DNA from: Sedimenticola sp.
GTDB taxonomy: Bacteria > Pseudomonadota > Gammaproteobacteria > Chromatiales > Chromatiaceae
Assembly (NCBI GenBank): GCA_027083925.1
Contig: JALWMK010000051.1
Coordinates: forward strand, 1-59,735
Length of the DNA stretch: 59,735 nt
Direction of reading: 5' to 3'
Shown here: one piece after another, positions 41,170 through 52,600 of the stretch
Numbering within the stretch: the first letter of the stretch is position 1
Layout of the letters: the number at the start of each line of letters is the position of its first letter
Position numbers and translations under genes: made by a program
The notes under the pieces: model-generated
What the model saw: the letters and a program-made list of their open reading frames with translations, nothing else
Database searches by the model: none
Told to the model about the DNA's origin: nothing

Positions 41170-44100
41170 ATGCTCAAGTTGCGCGGCGCACCGGCGTTTT
41201 CCGGTTTTCGTCTGGAAAAACTCAATTCCCGATTGACTGAACGTCTGGGGAAGCCCGTGTCTGTGTATGCGGAATTTACCCATCTGATTGAATTATCAGA
41301 AGAACTATCTGCATTCCAGCAGACTGTCCTGGACCGGATATTGCGCTACGGCCCGGCGCTGGCCAGCCATGAGCCGGCTGGCTCTTTGGTGCTGGTAACA
41401 CCCCGGCCGGGCACCATTTCACCCTGGTCATCCAAGGCAACGGATATTGCCCGTGTATGTGGCTTGCAGGCTGTCGAGCGTATCGAACGAGGGGTCGCAT
41501 ATTACCTGGAGGGTAATCTCACTGATGCGGACCTGGGAAAAGCCGGGGATTTGCTTCATGACCGCATGACGGAATCCGTTTTTCATGATCTGGATGATGC
41601 GCAAGTGCTGTTTTTGCATACGAAGCCGCGCCCGTTTGTTTCAGTAGATATCCTCAACGGCGGGCGGGCGGCATTGGTGAAAGCCAACGCAGATCTGGGG
41701 CTGGCGTTGTCCGGGGATGAAATCGATTACCTGGTGGAAAGTTTTCAGGCGCTGGGGCGCAATCCTACGGATGTGGAATTGATGATGTTTGCCCAGGCGA
41801 ACTCGGAGCATTGCCGACACAAGATTTTCAATGCTGACTGGATTATCGATGGCAAGTCCCAGGACAAAAGCCTGTTCCAGATGATTCGCAATACCACCGA
41901 GAAATCACCACAGGGTGTACTGTCCGCCTACAAGGACAATGCGGCGGTAATGTGCGGCAGCCAAGGCTACCGTTTCTTCCCTGCCCAGGGTTCCGGAGTG
42001 TATGAAGCGCATTGCGAGGATGTGCATATCCTGATGAAAGTGGAGACGCACAATCACCCAACGGCAATTTCACCTGACCCCGGGGCCGCTACTGGCGCTG
42101 GAGGGGAGATCAGGGATGAGGGGGCGACGGGAAAAGGCTCCAAACCCAAGGCTGGTTTGTGTGGATTCTCTGTATCCAACCTGCGAATTCCTGGTGCGGA
42201 ACAACCCTGGGAAGAGGATTTCGGCAAGCCGGAGCGCATTGTTTCCGCCCTGGATATCATGCTTGAGGGGCCAATCGGAGCTGCTGCCTTCAACAATGAA
42301 TTTGGCCGCCCCAATCTGTGCGGTTATTTCCGTACCTACGAGACGCAGGTGCTCGGACCGAACGGTGAAGAGCTGCGTGGCTATCACAAACCCATCATGC
42401 TGGCTGGTGGCCTGGGGAACATTCGTGATGAACATGTGCGTAAGGATACGTTCCCCGCTGGCTCTCCTCTGATAGTGCTTGGCGGGCCTGCCATGCTCAT
42501 TGGTCTCGGGGGTGGTGCAGCATCTTCCATGGCTTCCGGCGACTCCGCCGAAGACCTGGATTTTGCTTCAGTGCAGCGCGCCAATCCGGAAATGGAAAGA
42601 CGCTGCCAGGAAGTGATCGATCATTGCTGCGCCAGGGGCGCCTCCAGCCCCATACTGTTTATTCATGATGTAGGCGCTGGTGGCCTGTCCAATGCCCTGC
42701 CCGAACTTGTGCATGATGCAGGCCTGGGCGGCCGCTTCGAACTGCGTACCGTGCCCTGCGGTGATCCTGGCATGTCTCCCATGGAGATCTGGAGCAACGA
42801 ATCCCAGGAGCGCTATGTGCTGGCCATTGATGTGGACAAGCTGGAAGAGTTTGAGGCAATCTGCGAGCGCGAGCGCTGCCCCTACGCCATTGTTGGTGAG
42901 GCTGTGGATGAAGAACACCTGCTTCTGGGAGATGCGTACTTTGATGACAATCCCATCGACATGCCCATGCCGTTGCTGTTTGGCAAGCCGCCAAAAATGG
43001 TGCGTGAAGCCCATCACCAGCCTTTTGCCAGGCCGGAGCTGGTATTGCAGCATATTGATGTGACAGAAGCCGTGGAACGGGTCTTGCGCCTGCCCACAGT
43101 AGCCAGCAAAAGCTTCCTGATCACCATCGGAGACCGCAGCATTACCGGCATGGTGGCGAGAGATCAAATGGTCGGACCCTGGCAGGTGCCGGTGGCGGAT
43201 GTGGCGGTCACCATTGCGGATTATGAGGGCAATGCCGGAGAAGCCATGGCTCTTGGCGAGCGCACGCCTCTGGCGCTGTTGAATGCGCCGGCTTCTGGTC
43301 GTATGGCGATTGGCGAGGCCATTACCAACCTCATGGCCGCGCCAGTGGAATCCCTGGAAAAGATCAAGCTTTCCGCCAACTGGATGGCTGCCGCCGGGTA
43401 TCAGGATGAAGATGCCCGGTTGTTTGATACGGTCAAGGCGGTGGGCATGGAACTATGTCCCCGGCTGGGCATTGCCATACCTGTAGGAAAGGATTCCATG
43501 TCCATGAAAACAGTATGGCAGCAAAATGATGAAACCAGGGAAATGGCTGCGCCTTTGTCCCTGATCATCACAGCCTTCGCCCCGGTGACCGATGTGCGCA
43601 ATGTGCTGACCCCCGTCCTGCGCATGGATCAGGGTGATACGGATCTGATCCTCATTGATCTGGGAAAAGGTCGGAATCGCCTGGGTGCATCCGCCCTTGG
43701 GCAGGTATATGGTCAACTTGGCCATGCCGGCCCGGATCTGGATGACCCGGAAATGCTCCGGCGCTGTTTTGATGCCCTCCAGGAGCTGAACCGGGATGGC
43801 CTGGTTTTGGCCAGCCATGACCGCTCTGATGGTGGTTTGATAGTCACCTTGCTGGAGATGGCTTTTGCCGGTCGCTGCGGACTGGATGTGGGCATCGACG
43901 CCCTGGATGCGGATGCGTTGGCCGCCTTGTTCAGCGAGGAGCTGGGACTGGTTTTGCAGGTGCGTCACAGTGACTGCGATGATGTACTCAAATGCCTGGA
44001 AGATGCTGGCCTGGGTCATCACAGCCACGTGCTGGGCACTACCAGAGAGGATGAAAAAATTGTCATTTTCCAGGGGAACAGGGTGTTGCTGGAGCGCCAG

Positions 44101-45042
44101 CGCAACGACTTGCAGCAAATCTGGTCGGAAACCAGTTTGCAGATGCAGCTGTTGCGGGATAATCCCGAGTGCGCCCGGGAAGAGTTTCAGGGCATTGCAG
44201 CAAATGATCCTGGCTTGAGCGCCCACCCGAGTTTTGACTCCGAAGACGATATTGCCGCCCCGTTTCTCGAGATTAGCAGGCCGCGCATGGCCATTCTCAG
44301 GGAACAAGGAGTGAACGGCCAGCAGGAAATGGCCTACGCCTTCCACAAGGCGGGGTTCGAGGCCGTGGATGTTCATATGTCCGATATCCTCAATGGTTCC
44401 GTAACGCTGGATGATTTCAGGGGCTTGGCGGCTTGCGGGGGATTCAGCTATGGCGATGTGCTGGGCGCGGGAGAGGGCTGGGCCAAGTCCATACTCTTTC
44501 ATGCCCGCGCAAGGGATCAGTTTCAGGCCTTTTTCGAGCGGGAAAACACCTTCAGCCTTGGCGTTTGCAATGGCTGCCAGATGCTTTCCAATATCAAAGA
44601 GCTGATTTCTGGGGCAGCCCATTGGCCGCATTTCGTACGCAACCGTTCAGAGCAGTTCGAGGCGCGGGTGGCCATGGTGGAAGTGGTGGACAGTCCTTCG
44701 CTGCTGCTTCAGGGGATGCAGGGCTCGCGCATGCCGATTGTGGTGGCCCACGGGGAGGGTCGTGCAGAGTACCGTGGTGATTCCCAGCCTGGAAAGGGAG
44801 TGAGCTTGCGTTATATTGATAACCATGGTGATGTAACCATGAACTACCCGGCAAATCCTAACGGATCTCCCGAGGGGGTTACCGGTCTAACGACAGAGGA
44901 TGGGCGCGTGACCATCATGATGCCGCATCCGGAGCGGGTGATCCGCACGGTGCAGAATTCCTGGCATCCCGATGGCTGGGGTGAAGACAGTCCCTGGATG
45001 CGCCTGTTCAGAAACGCCAGAGTATGGGTAAATGAAAATTAA
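41170..45042 (+). CDS. purL: Phosphoribosylformylglycinamidine synthase PurL (large type)
   Basis: A 1290-residue single-chain enzyme converting FGAR and glutamine to FGAM in purine synthesis. It has an N-terminal PurS-like part, two AIRS-type ATP-binding halves ([48 protein letters not shown]) and a C-terminal class I glutaminase. The glutaminase nucleophile is in [12 protein letters not shown] and its His/Glu in [10 protein letters not shown]. Length equals the E. coli protein within a few residues. ATG 41170 is preceded by GAGG. It ends 6 bp before clpS, an unusual partner, so purine synthesis and ClpS might share a transcript. Confidence 0.97.
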   Translation: MLKLRGAPAFSGFRLEKLNSRLTERLGKPVSVYAEFTHLIELSEELSAFQQTVLDRILRYGPALASHEPAGSLVLVTPRPGTISPWSSKATDIARVCGLQAVERIERGVAYYLEGNLTDADLGKAGDLLHDRMTESVFHDLDDAQVLFLHTKPRPFVSVDILNGGRAALVKANADLGLALSGDEIDYLVESFQALGRNPTDVELMMFAQANSEHCRHKIFNADWIIDGKSQDKSLFQMIRNTTEKSPQGVLSAYKDNAAVMCGSQGYRFFPAQGSGVYEAHCEDVHILMKVETHNHPTAISPDPGAATGAGGEIRDEGATGKGSKPKAGLCGFSVSNLRIPGAEQPWEEDFGKPERIVSALDIMLEGPIGAAAFNNEFGRPNLCGYFRTYETQVLGPNGEELRGYHKPIMLAGGLGNIRDEHVRKDTFPAGSPLIVLGGPAMLIGLGGGAASSMASGDSAEDLDFASVQRANPEMERRCQEVIDHCCARGASSPILFIHDVGAGGLSNALPELVHDAGLGGRFELRTVPCGDPGMSPMEIWSNESQERYVLAIDVDKLEEFEAICERERCPYAIVGEAVDEEHLLLGDAYFDDNPIDMPMPLLFGKPPKMVREAHHQPFARPELVLQHIDVTEAVERVLRLPTVASKSFLITIGDRSITGMVARDQMVGPWQVPVADVAVTIADYEGNAGEAMALGERTPLALLNAPASGRMAIGEAITNLMAAPVESLEKIKLSANWMAAAGYQDEDARLFDTVKAVGMELCPRLGIAIPVGKDSMSMKTVWQQNDETREMAAPLSLIITAFAPVTDVRNVLTPVLRMDQGDTDLILIDLGKGRNRLGASALGQVYGQLGHAGPDLDDPEMLRRCFDALQELNRDGLVLASHDRSDGGLIVTLLEMAFAGRCGLDVGIDALDADALAALFSEELGLVLQVRHSDCDDVLKCLEDAGLGHHSHVLGTTREDEKIVIFQGNRVLLERQRNDLQQIWSETSLQMQLLRDNPECAREEFQGIAANDPGLSAHPSFDSEDDIAAPFLEISRPRMAILREQGVNGQQEMAYAFHKAGFEAVDVHMSDILNGSVTLDDFRGLAACGGFSYGDVLGAGEGWAKSILFHARARDQFQAFFERENTFSLGVCNGCQMLSNIKELISGAAHWPHFVRNRSEQFEARVAMVEVVDSPSLLLQGMQGSRMPIVVAHGEGRAEYRGDSQPGKGVSLRYIDNHGDVTMNYPANPNGSPEGVTGLTTEDGRVTIMMPHPERVIRTVQNSWHPDGWGEDSPWMRLFRNARVWVNEN

Positions 45043-45048
45043 CTGACT

Positions 45049-45369
45049 ATGAGTGAAGAATACGAAGATAACGAAAATGGGGAACTTGTAACCCAGGAAA
45101 GCCGTCCTAAGCTTAAGAAGCCGCCTTTGTACAAGGTGCTGTTGTTGAATGACGATTATACGCCGATGGATTTTGTGGTTGAAATACTGATCTCCTGTTT
45201 TCATATGAATGAGGAGAAGGCAACCCAGGTGATGCTGCATGTGCATACCCGGGGCGTTGGGGTCTGCGGGGTGTTCAGCCGGGATATTGCAGAAACCAAA
45301 GTGTCTCAGGTTAATGAATATGCCAGGGAAAGCCAGCATCCCCTGTTATGCACCATGGAAGAGGCTTGA
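45049..45369 (+). CDS. clpS: ClpS, N-degron adaptor of ClpAP
   Basis: A 106-residue adaptor that binds N-terminal Leu, Phe, Tyr or Trp and delivers substrates to ClpA. The N-terminal ~30 residues are acidic and flexible. The binding pocket motif [16 protein letters not shown] and the conserved [24 protein letters not shown] are intact. It works downstream of Aat and Bpt (7.5-8.9 kb), which create such N-termini. It lies 6 bp after purL and 96 bp before clpA, with a terminator-like element in between that could change the ClpS:ClpA ratio. Confidence 0.96.
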   Translation: MSEEYEDNENGELVTQESRPKLKKPPLYKVLLLNDDYTPMDFVVEILISCFHMNEEKATQVMLHVHTRGVGVCGVFSRDIAETKVSQVNEYARESQHPLLCTMEEA

Positions 45370-45392
45370 CAGGATGTTGAAAAATCCTTCCC

Positions 45393-45434
45393 CGGCGTAC
45401 AGGTTGTTGAGAAACGCCGTTTTTTTACAACCTG
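45393..45434 (+). promoter_or_regulatory. Terminator with overlapping alternative hairpin between clpS and clpA
   Basis: CGGCGT (45393-45398) and ACGCCG (45414-45419) form a stem followed by TTTTTTT (45420-45426), an intrinsic terminator. Within its loop CAGGTTGT (45400-45407) is perfectly complementary to ACAACCTG (45427-45434) beyond the T-run. The two pairings interleave, so they would compete or form a pseudoknot. This is the layout of an attenuator that could tune clpA expression. Confidence 0.6.
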
Positions 45435-45465
45435 CTAAACAATGTTGAGGGCAAGATAGAGGCAG

Positions 45466-47730
45466 ATGTTAAGTCAGGAACTGGAGTATGTACTGAATCA
45501 GGCGTTCGTCAATGCAACGCACAAACGGCAGGAATTCATTACCATCGAGCACCTGCTGCTGGCGCTGCTGGGCAATCCATCAGCTGTGGATGTGCTCAAA
45601 GCCTGCGGTGCAGATCTGGATACGCTGACAGACAATATCCGGCAGTTTATTCAGGAGAACTGCCCCCTGTTACCGGAAGGTGAGGAGCAGGAGGCGCAGC
45701 CTACCATTGGTTTCCAGCGGGTGTTGCAGCGCGCAGTATTTCATGTGCAGGCATCTGGAAAAAAAGAAGTCACTGGTGCCAATGTACTGGTGGCGGTTTT
45801 CAGTGAAAAGGATTCCCAGGCTGTATATTTTCTCAATCAGCAGGGGATAACCCGTCTGGATGTAGTGAACTACATGGCTCATGGCATTTCCAGGGTGGGA
45901 AAGGGCAATGCAGATGAAGAATCTGCAGATCGTGTGCAAGCTGTTGAGGCGCCTGAAGGTGAAGACAGGGTATCGGCACTGGAATCCTGGACCTTGAACC
46001 TGAATGAACATGCCAGGGAAGGAAAGATCGACCCGCTTATCGGCCGAGAGCATGAAGTAGAAAGAGCGGTGCAAATTCTCTGCCGCCGGCGCAAGAATAA
46101 CCCTCTGCTGGTAGGCGAAGCCGGGGTAGGAAAGACAGCCATTGCCGAGGGTTTGGCAAAAAAAATCGTAGACAAGGATATCCCTGAAGTGCTGCAGATG
46201 GCGACCATCTATTCCCTGGATCTGGGCGGGTTGGTTGCAGGAACCAAGTACCGTGGTGAATTCGAGAAGCGGTTGAAGGCCGTGCTCAAGGAGCTGAAAA
46301 AGGTCCCGGACAGCATCCTGTTCATAGATGAAATCCATACCATAATCGGGGCGGGTGCCGCATCAGGGGGCACCATGGACGCCTCGAACCTGATCAAACC
46401 CATGCTGGCATCGGGCGAATTGCGCTGCATTGGTTCCACCACCTACCAGGAGTTCCGGGGTATTTTTGAAAAGGATCACGCCCTGAACCGACGCTTCCAG
46501 AAAATTGATGTAGTTGAACCCAGTGTCGAAGAAGTGGTGGATATTCTCAAAGGGCTGCGCAGCCGCTTTGAAGAGCATCATGATGTGGCGTACAGTGATG
46601 CCGCCCTGCAGGCAGCGGCGGATCTGGCAGACAGATACATCAATGATCGCCACATGCCGGACAAGGCGATTGATGTGATCGATGAAGCCGGAGCCGCTAC
46701 TCGTCTGGTTCCCGAGGAAGAACGCGAAACGGAAGTTGGTGTCGATCAGGTAGAGACAGTGGTGGCGCGTATTGCGCGCATCCCCGAGCGCAAGGTTTCC
46801 AGTTCAGACATCGAGGCGCTTCGCAACCTCGAGCGGGATCTGCAAATGGTGGTCTACGGGCAAGGTGAAGCCATCGATGTTCTTTCTGCCGCCATCCGCA
46901 TGAACCGCTCCGGCCTTGCAGAAGAGCACAAGCCCGTTGGCTCATTCCTGTTTGCCGGGCCGACGGGGGTGGGAAAAACGGAAGTCACCCGCCAGCTCGC
47001 CAGGGTTCTAGGGCTGGAGCTGATTCGCTTTGACATGTCGGAATATATGGAGCGCCATGCAGTTTCCCGTCTCATCGGCGCCCCCCCTGGCTATGTGGGT
47101 TTTGATCAGGGTGGCTTGCTCACGGAGCAGATCACCAAGCACCCCCATTCCGTATTGTTGCTGGATGAAATTGAAAAGGCGCACCCCGATGTTTTCAACC
47201 TGCTGCTGCAGGTCATGGATCATGGCACCCTTACCGACAACAATGGCCGTAAGGCCGATTTCCGTAACGTGATCATCATTATGACCACTAATGCCGGCGC
47301 CATGGAAATGAGCCGTCGCTCCATCGGCTTCACCAGTCAGGATCACAGCTCGGATGGAAAGGAAGCCATCAACAAGCTGTTTACCCCGGAATTCCGCAAT
47401 CGCCTTGATGCCATTATCCAGTTCCAGCCCTTGTCGCTGGACAGCGTCAGCAGTGTTGTAAGCAAATTTCTGTTTGAACTGGAAGGATTGCTGGCGCAGA
47501 AGCAGGTGACCATTAGCGTGGATGAAGAAGCGCGTCTGTGGCTGGCGGGGCAGGGTTATGATCCGAAAATGGGCGCACGTCCCATGGCGCGTTTGATTCA
47601 GGATAAAATCAAAAAACCCGTAGCGGAGGAGTTGCTATTCGGCAAACTCAGCCAGGGTGGGCATGTGCAGGTTCAGGTGAAAGATGACGAGCTGACTTTC
47701 GTGTTTGAAAACCAGAAAGAAGAAGCCTGA
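45466..47730 (+). CDS. clpA: ClpA, AAA+ unfoldase of the ClpAP protease
   Basis: A 754-residue Hsp100 unfoldase (E. coli 758). The N-domain (1-145) binds ClpS. The first AAA+ module has Walker A GEAGVGKTAIAEGLA and Walker B ILFIDEIHTIIGAG. The second has GPTGVGKTEVTRQLA and LLLDEIEKAHPDVFNLLLQ. It feeds substrates chosen by ClpS to ClpP, whose gene is not in this window. ATG 45466 follows a terminator-like element, so a separate promoter in the clpS/clpA gap or regulated readthrough is expected. It is convergent with infA across 24 bp. The clpS-clpA-infA order is the usual gammaproteobacterial one. Confidence 0.97.
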   Translation: MLSQELEYVLNQAFVNATHKRQEFITIEHLLLALLGNPSAVDVLKACGADLDTLTDNIRQFIQENCPLLPEGEEQEAQPTIGFQRVLQRAVFHVQASGKKEVTGANVLVAVFSEKDSQAVYFLNQQGITRLDVVNYMAHGISRVGKGNADEESADRVQAVEAPEGEDRVSALESWTLNLNEHAREGKIDPLIGREHEVERAVQILCRRRKNNPLLVGEAGVGKTAIAEGLAKKIVDKDIPEVLQMATIYSLDLGGLVAGTKYRGEFEKRLKAVLKELKKVPDSILFIDEIHTIIGAGAASGGTMDASNLIKPMLASGELRCIGSTTYQEFRGIFEKDHALNRRFQKIDVVEPSVEEVVDILKGLRSRFEEHHDVAYSDAALQAAADLADRYINDRHMPDKAIDVIDEAGAATRLVPEEERETEVGVDQVETVVARIARIPERKVSSSDIEALRNLERDLQMVVYGQGEAIDVLSAAIRMNRSGLAEEHKPVGSFLFAGPTGVGKTEVTRQLARVLGLELIRFDMSEYMERHAVSRLIGAPPGYVGFDQGGLLTEQITKHPHSVLLLDEIEKAHPDVFNLLLQVMDHGTLTDNNGRKADFRNVIIIMTTNAGAMEMSRRSIGFTSQDHSSDGKEAINKLFTPEFRNRLDAIIQFQPLSLDSVSSVVSKFLFELEGLLAQKQVTISVDEEARLWLAGQGYDPKMGARPMARLIQDKIKKPVAEELLFGKLSQGGHVQVQVKDDELTFVFENQKEEA

Positions 47731-47754
47731 TTCGGCTCCCCGGTACGGTGCCGC

Positions 47755-47973
47755 TCAACGCTCGCGGTAAACGATACGGCCCTTGCTCAGGTCATAAGGA
47801 GTCATTTCCACCTTGACCTTGTCCCCGGTCAGAATCCGGATATAGTGCTTGCGCATCTTGCCGGAGATATGCGCGGTAATCACATGGCCGTTTTCCAGCT
47901 CGACGCGAAACATGGTGTTGGGCAGGGTCTCTTTGACCGTGCCTTCCATTTCAATTACATCTTCTTTTGCCAT
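47755..47973 (-). CDS. infA: Translation initiation factor IF-1
   Basis: A 72-residue single OB-fold (S1-like) protein binding the 30S A site during initiation. The sequence [19 protein letters not shown] ... [20 protein letters not shown] ... [19 protein letters not shown] is near-identical to the E. coli type. The ATG at 47973 gives exactly the family length; a longer frame to 48024 adds an unrelated N-terminus. In relatives infA lies between clpA and the bpt-aat-trxB genes. Here a long relic-bearing gap and a defence island follow instead. Confidence 0.97.
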   Translation of the reverse strand: MAKEDVIEMEGTVKETLPNTMFRVELENGHVITAHISGKMRKHYIRILTGDKVKVEMTPYDLSKGRIVYRER

Positions 47974-48322
47974 AAAGCCACTGCAGTGTGTTGGTTGTTT
48001 AAAGTATCTGAAACTTCTCTCCACCCGGGAGAAAGTTCGTGAAGGCGCAAGATTATAGCATCAAGCAGGCGAAAGCTACATGAAATATGCGGTTGCCGCG
48101 CCGGTTCCCCCAATCCTGGTGGTTTGGGGGCAATATCTACATGATTTGCTATATCCCGTATCCGTGGGTTGATAACGGCGATAGCGCAAGCTTTGAAAAT
48201 CTTGCAAATCGTCTGCTACAAGGTGAATTGCGCTTGCGCAAGAGAAAGTGCCCTGGGGCATTTGCTGTGATTTTCGCCTTGTTCTCACTGCCCTCATGGA
48301 CGAATCTGCTCAAACATCATGT
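47974..48322. other. Gene-free gap with a relic repeat
   Basis: About 350 bp without a credible gene. The left part should hold the infA promoter (minus strand). A hairpin CCCCCAA/TTGGGGG occupies 48107-48130. The right part, 48193-48316, shares two blocks with the 37.9-kb MITE: TTGAAAATCTTGCAAAT (identical) and a 48-bp block at 48269-48316 that matches 38014-38061 at 46 positions. The terminal inverted repeat is missing and the match stops 6 bp before the ISL3 transposase stop codon. It looks like an element truncated by the incoming transposase gene. Confidence 0.6.
48193..48316. repeat. Truncated relative of the 37.9-kb MITE
   Basis: Two blocks shared with the MITE are in the same order and orientation, but about 42 bp further apart than in the MITE. 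Neither end carries the GGGCACC terminal repeat. The right-hand homology ends at CTGCTCAAACA, next to the ISL3-type transposase gene. Confidence 0.6.
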
Positions 48323-49642
48323 CTAGCTTTTTCTAATCAATTCGTCGTTCTCCGCCAACGACTCCAAGGTTGAAATAGGGGTGCCGTAACTTTTCTCGAT
48401 TCTATCACCCATGGTTGAAACCGGCTTCGAGATATCTTTGGTTTCTCCGGTATGGGTCACTATGGTGCCACTTTCCCTCATTACTCTATAAAACAGGGAG
48501 CTGGCTCGAAGTATTTCGAATGAGTAACCACGCCCTAATCTATTCATAGCCTTCATGACATCATTCATGGCTTCTGTGCAGCCGTTGGTTACAGGGCAGT
48601 CGAAATAGTTGAAAATATCTCCATGGTGCCGATCCACCATGCCGGCTACAGGTTCATAGTATTTCCTGAAATCCTTTGGTATCGCGTCTTTCCAATCCTG
48701 GAAGGCTTTTTCACCTGCTTCGCGATTGGAGGCGTTATGGATGCTGAAGAATTTTTCGTTGATGGTCAGTGCCATAGAAAGTTCTGGATAGTGGCTTCCG
48801 ATATATTCAATATCTTCCAGATCTTTCCTGGTTTTAATCTCGTCATTGCGCAACCACGACCCTTGCAGGTGCTTTCTCAGTCGGATTCGATCTTCCGAAG
48901 ACAGTTTGCTCCGCAAGTGCCTGCGCAGCTCATCAAGTTTTTTCGCTGCTTCATTCACCACATGAAACCGGTCAATGACAATGCGGGTATTGGGCAATTG
49001 CTTCCTGATGGCCAGTTCATAGGGTTCCAGCATATCGATGACAACCCATTCAATACGATCCCTGTCTTTCAGGTTGTTGAAGTAGTCTGCCAAAAGCGCC
49101 TTTGTTCGAGATTCCAATATATCGAAGAGGGAGCGCATTTCCAGATTCACCAGAACCGCTCTTGGTTTGCCCAGGATATGTAGCTCGTCCAAACCAAGCA
49201 GTCTCGGCGTTTCCAGTTCCACCTGATCTTCCAAATGAGCGGCATAGTCCTGGCTGATGCCTTTGACCGTATTCAGGGCCAAACCGACTTCGTTGGCGAG
49301 CTGCGTGAATGTCGTTCCAAAGCAGCGATCCTGAATATATTGGACGAGACGCCGGGTAGCTACGCGCTTGTCATCCAATGACGGGCTGGATAGCGTGACA
49401 ACCGTGCCACAAGCCTTGCAGCGGTAACGCTGCGTTTCGATTTCAACCTTGACGGGCTTTCCGTGGATTGGGGTATCCGCATAGGTATATTGCCGCTTCC
49501 CATGTCTGTACAGGGGGGCGTTGCCGCATTTATCACATCGGTCAGGCGGCGAAGCGATGTTTTCAGCAAAGATCAGGATTTTATCCCCATCATCCCGCAT
49601 GCCGATGGGGCGTATCTGCGTCAATTGCAGGAAGTCATGCAT
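48323..49642 (-). CDS. ISL3-family transposase
   Basis: A 439-residue DDE transposase. The N-terminal zinc ribbon has two CxxC pairs (CDKCGNAPLYRHG and YRCKACGTVV). A helix-turn-helix region follows (TTFTQLANEVGLALNTVKGI). The catalytic region has LGLDELHILG, VVIDMLEPYE, IVIDRFHVVNEAAKK and the final Glu in NGCTEAMNDVMKAMNR, all typical of ISL3. It appears full length. Its ATG overlaps the hsdR stop codon by 8 bp (ATGCATGA), and I find no terminal inverted repeats between them. It therefore inserted exactly at the end of hsdR, lost an end, or is now transcribed as the last gene of the restriction operon. Confidence 0.9.
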   Translation of the reverse strand: MHDFLQLTQIRPIGMRDDGDKILIFAENIASPPDRCDKCGNAPLYRHGKRQYTYADTPIHGKPVKVEIETQRYRCKACGTVVTLSSPSLDDKRVATRRLVQYIQDRCFGTTFTQLANEVGLALNTVKGISQDYAAHLEDQVELETPRLLGLDELHILGKPRAVLVNLEMRSLFDILESRTKALLADYFNNLKDRDRIEWVVIDMLEPYELAIRKQLPNTRIVIDRFHVVNEAAKKLDELRRHLRSKLSSEDRIRLRKHLQGSWLRNDEIKTRKDLEDIEYIGSHYPELSMALTINEKFFSIHNASNREAGEKAFQDWKDAIPKDFRKYYEPVAGMVDRHHGDIFNYFDCPVTNGCTEAMNDVMKAMNRLGRGYSFEILRASSLFYRVMRESGTIVTHTGETKDISKPVSTMGDRIEKSYGTPISTLESLAENDELIRKS

Positions 49643-52600
49643 CAGGATTGTTCCTGACCTCTGACAGCAAGTCTGTGGTCACGTCCTTTTTCAGCATCTC
49701 ATAGATCACGGATAGAAACAGGTCGCGGGTGGTTTCATCCGACAGCAGCCGTTTGGACAAGGCGGAGTGAGACGACATGGCCTCGACGATGGCCTTGGTC
49801 GCAGCGCCTGGGAGGTCGGCGCGCATCGCCTGCTCTTTCGGGTTGTTGCGCACCTGGGCCATCACGGTGTCATTGTCACGCAGCTTCTCGCTGATGTGCA
49901 CCGCAAAGGCCACCTTGTCCTTGTCGGTGATCTCTTTGCCGAAGGCGTCATTGAGCCGTTGAATCAGTTCCTGCAGGTAGGTGCGCTCACGATCCCGGCC
50001 TTCAAGCAGGTCACCGCCAACAGGTTGCAGCGGACTGCCCTCATCCTTGACCTCCCACTTTGTCTGTTGCGGAATCAGCCGGTAATGGGAGAGCACCAGC
50101 CCGGAAAGATCCACCTGTTCCGGCGTCATGCCCTTGAGGCGCTTGCGCAGTAACTTGGCAAAGGCGGCGAATGCCTCGATCTGCGGATCACCGAATTCCA
50201 CCAGTTGCGCCACATACTCGTAGGTACGCACAAACTTGCCCAGGCCCTGGCTGAACACCAGCAGTTCATCCCGCGCCCGGGTGTGTTCCGAACGTCTTGC
50301 TTCGGCCTTTTCCGCGCCTGCATCATCGCCTCGCTCGCGTGCTAGCAGATATTCCCTTTCACACACCTCGATGGCGTCATTGAGCATCTTCATTCGGCCA
50401 TTGAAACGGTCGGTGGCCGCCTCGGTGAGTTGGTACAACCGTTGGTGTGTAACTTGGGGGTCGGTTATGGCAATACCGAACTGGCGTATTTCTTCTGCGT
50501 CATAGATCCCCATGTCATCCAGGTGCGCCTTCATGTCGTAAACGACATTGGGATCCTGTATGTTGGTGATACGGGCGTTCTTGTAGTAGGTCTGGAACGC
50601 ATCGACGATCTGCTCTGGGTCGTTGGCGAAATCAATGATGAAGGTCTGGTCCTTGCCAGGAAAGGTGCGGTTCAGGCGGGAAAGTGTCTGTACCGCTTCC
50701 ACGCCGGACACCTGCTTGTCCAGGTACATGGCCACCAGCTTGGGCTGGTCAAAGCCGGTCTGAAACTTGTTGGCCACCAGCATCACCTGGTATTCCGCTG
50801 TGTCGAATACCTTGCGCAAGTCCCGCCCGTGGGCGCCGGGGTTCATGTTCTCTTCGGTGAAAGCTTCATCGTCCGGGTAGTGGTTCAGTTCGTCATTGAT
50901 CTCCTTGCCGAGAATCTTTCCGGAAAATGCCACCAACGAGCGGATGTTCCGGTAACCCTTCTGTTCCACATAGCGGTCGAAAGCCAGTTTGTATTTGACC
51001 GCCGCCGCCCGTGAGGAAGTCACCACCATGGCCTTGGCCTGATGGCCCAGCAGGTGAGCCACATTTTTATGGAAATGTTCGATGATCAGCTCCACCTTCT
51101 GCGCGATATTGGTGGGATGCAGGGAAAGCCACCGCGCCAGGGCGCGTTTGGCGTACTTGGTATCCACCCGCTGGTTTTTTTCCTCGACAAAGGTCTCACC
51201 AATGCGCAGCGCCATTTTGTACGAGGCATAGTTTTGCAGTACATCCAGGATGAAACCCTCCTCGATGGCCTGCTGCATGGTGTACAGGTGAAATGGCTCC
51301 GGCGGGTTTTCACTGGATGCGGGCTGACTCGGATCCAGGGGGCGGCCAAACAGCATCTTGGTGGCGTGTTTGGGGGTGGCGGTAAAGGCAAAGTGGCTGA
51401 CGTTCTTCGGCAGACCACGCACGCTTTGCAGCTTTTCCAGCAATTCATCCGGCGTCAGGCTGGCCAGTTCCTCGCTGGAATCCAGGGCCAGGGCCTGGCG
51501 CAGTTTGCCGGCGGTGCTGCCGGTCTGGGAGTTGTGCGCCTCGTCCATGATGACGCCAAAGTTTTTGTTCCTGAGGGATCTCTCGGTGAGTATCGCTTCC
51601 AGGGCGTAGGGGAAGGTTTGCAGGGTCACCACGATGATGGGCGTGCCATCGAGCAGCGCCTTGGCCAGTTGCTGGCTCTTGGGCAGAGAGGACGATTCCC
51701 GGTCGATGGCGCTGACCACGCCCTGCTGATGCTCGATCTGGTGAATGGCCTCCTGCAACTGGGCATCCAGTACTGTGCGGTCGGTCACCACGATGACCGA
51801 ATCGAAGCACGGCTCGCCTTCCTGCTTTCTCATGCGGATCAGTTCATGGGCGGTCCAGGCGATGGTGTAAGTCTTGCCGGAACCGGCGCTGTGCTGGATC
51901 AGGTACTGATGGCCCGGCCCTTCCTCGCGCACCGCTTCCATCATTGTGGTCACGGCCTCGAACTGGTGGTAGCGGGGGAAGATCAGGCTCTCCTTGTAGC
52001 GAATCCGCCCATCGGCGTCTTCCACCTCCTTACGCTCCAGCAACACGAAGCGATGGAAGATGCGCAGCCAGTTGTCCTTTTGCAGGATCCAGTTCCAGAA
52101 ATAGCTGACCGGGTATTCTCCTGCCGGTGCAGGCGGTCGCTGACTGTTCCCGACAACAGCGACACTTCCGCCATCCCTGGCGGGCGGATTCCCTGCCGCA
52201 CCGTCGTTACCCCGGTTGAAGGGCAGGAAAAAAGTGGACTCCCCGGCCAGCTTGGTGGTCATGTAGATTTCGGAATCGGACAGGGCAAAATGCACCGCTG
52301 CGCCGCGCCGGAAGCTAAGCAACGGCTCCATGCGCCCCATGGCAGCACTTTTTGGCTTGCGATCCACCCGGTACTGCTGCTTGGCGGCCTCCACCGACTG
52401 GGTGAAATCGGTCTTGATCTCCACCGTGGCCACCGGCAGGCCGTTGATGAAGAACACCAGATCGATGGCATTTTCATTGTCCAGGGAATAGCGCAGCTGC
52501 CGCACCACCCGCAGGCGGTTGGCGGCGTAGCGGGTATTCACCGTCTCGTTGCGGCTGTCCTCGGGCCGTGCCTGACTCATGGCCAGTGTACCCGCGCCCG

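Noticed and set aside
48076..48297. A 73-codon minus-strand frame upstream of infA
   Set aside because: It coincides with the truncated repeat element and encodes no recognisable protein. It is treated as relic DNA.
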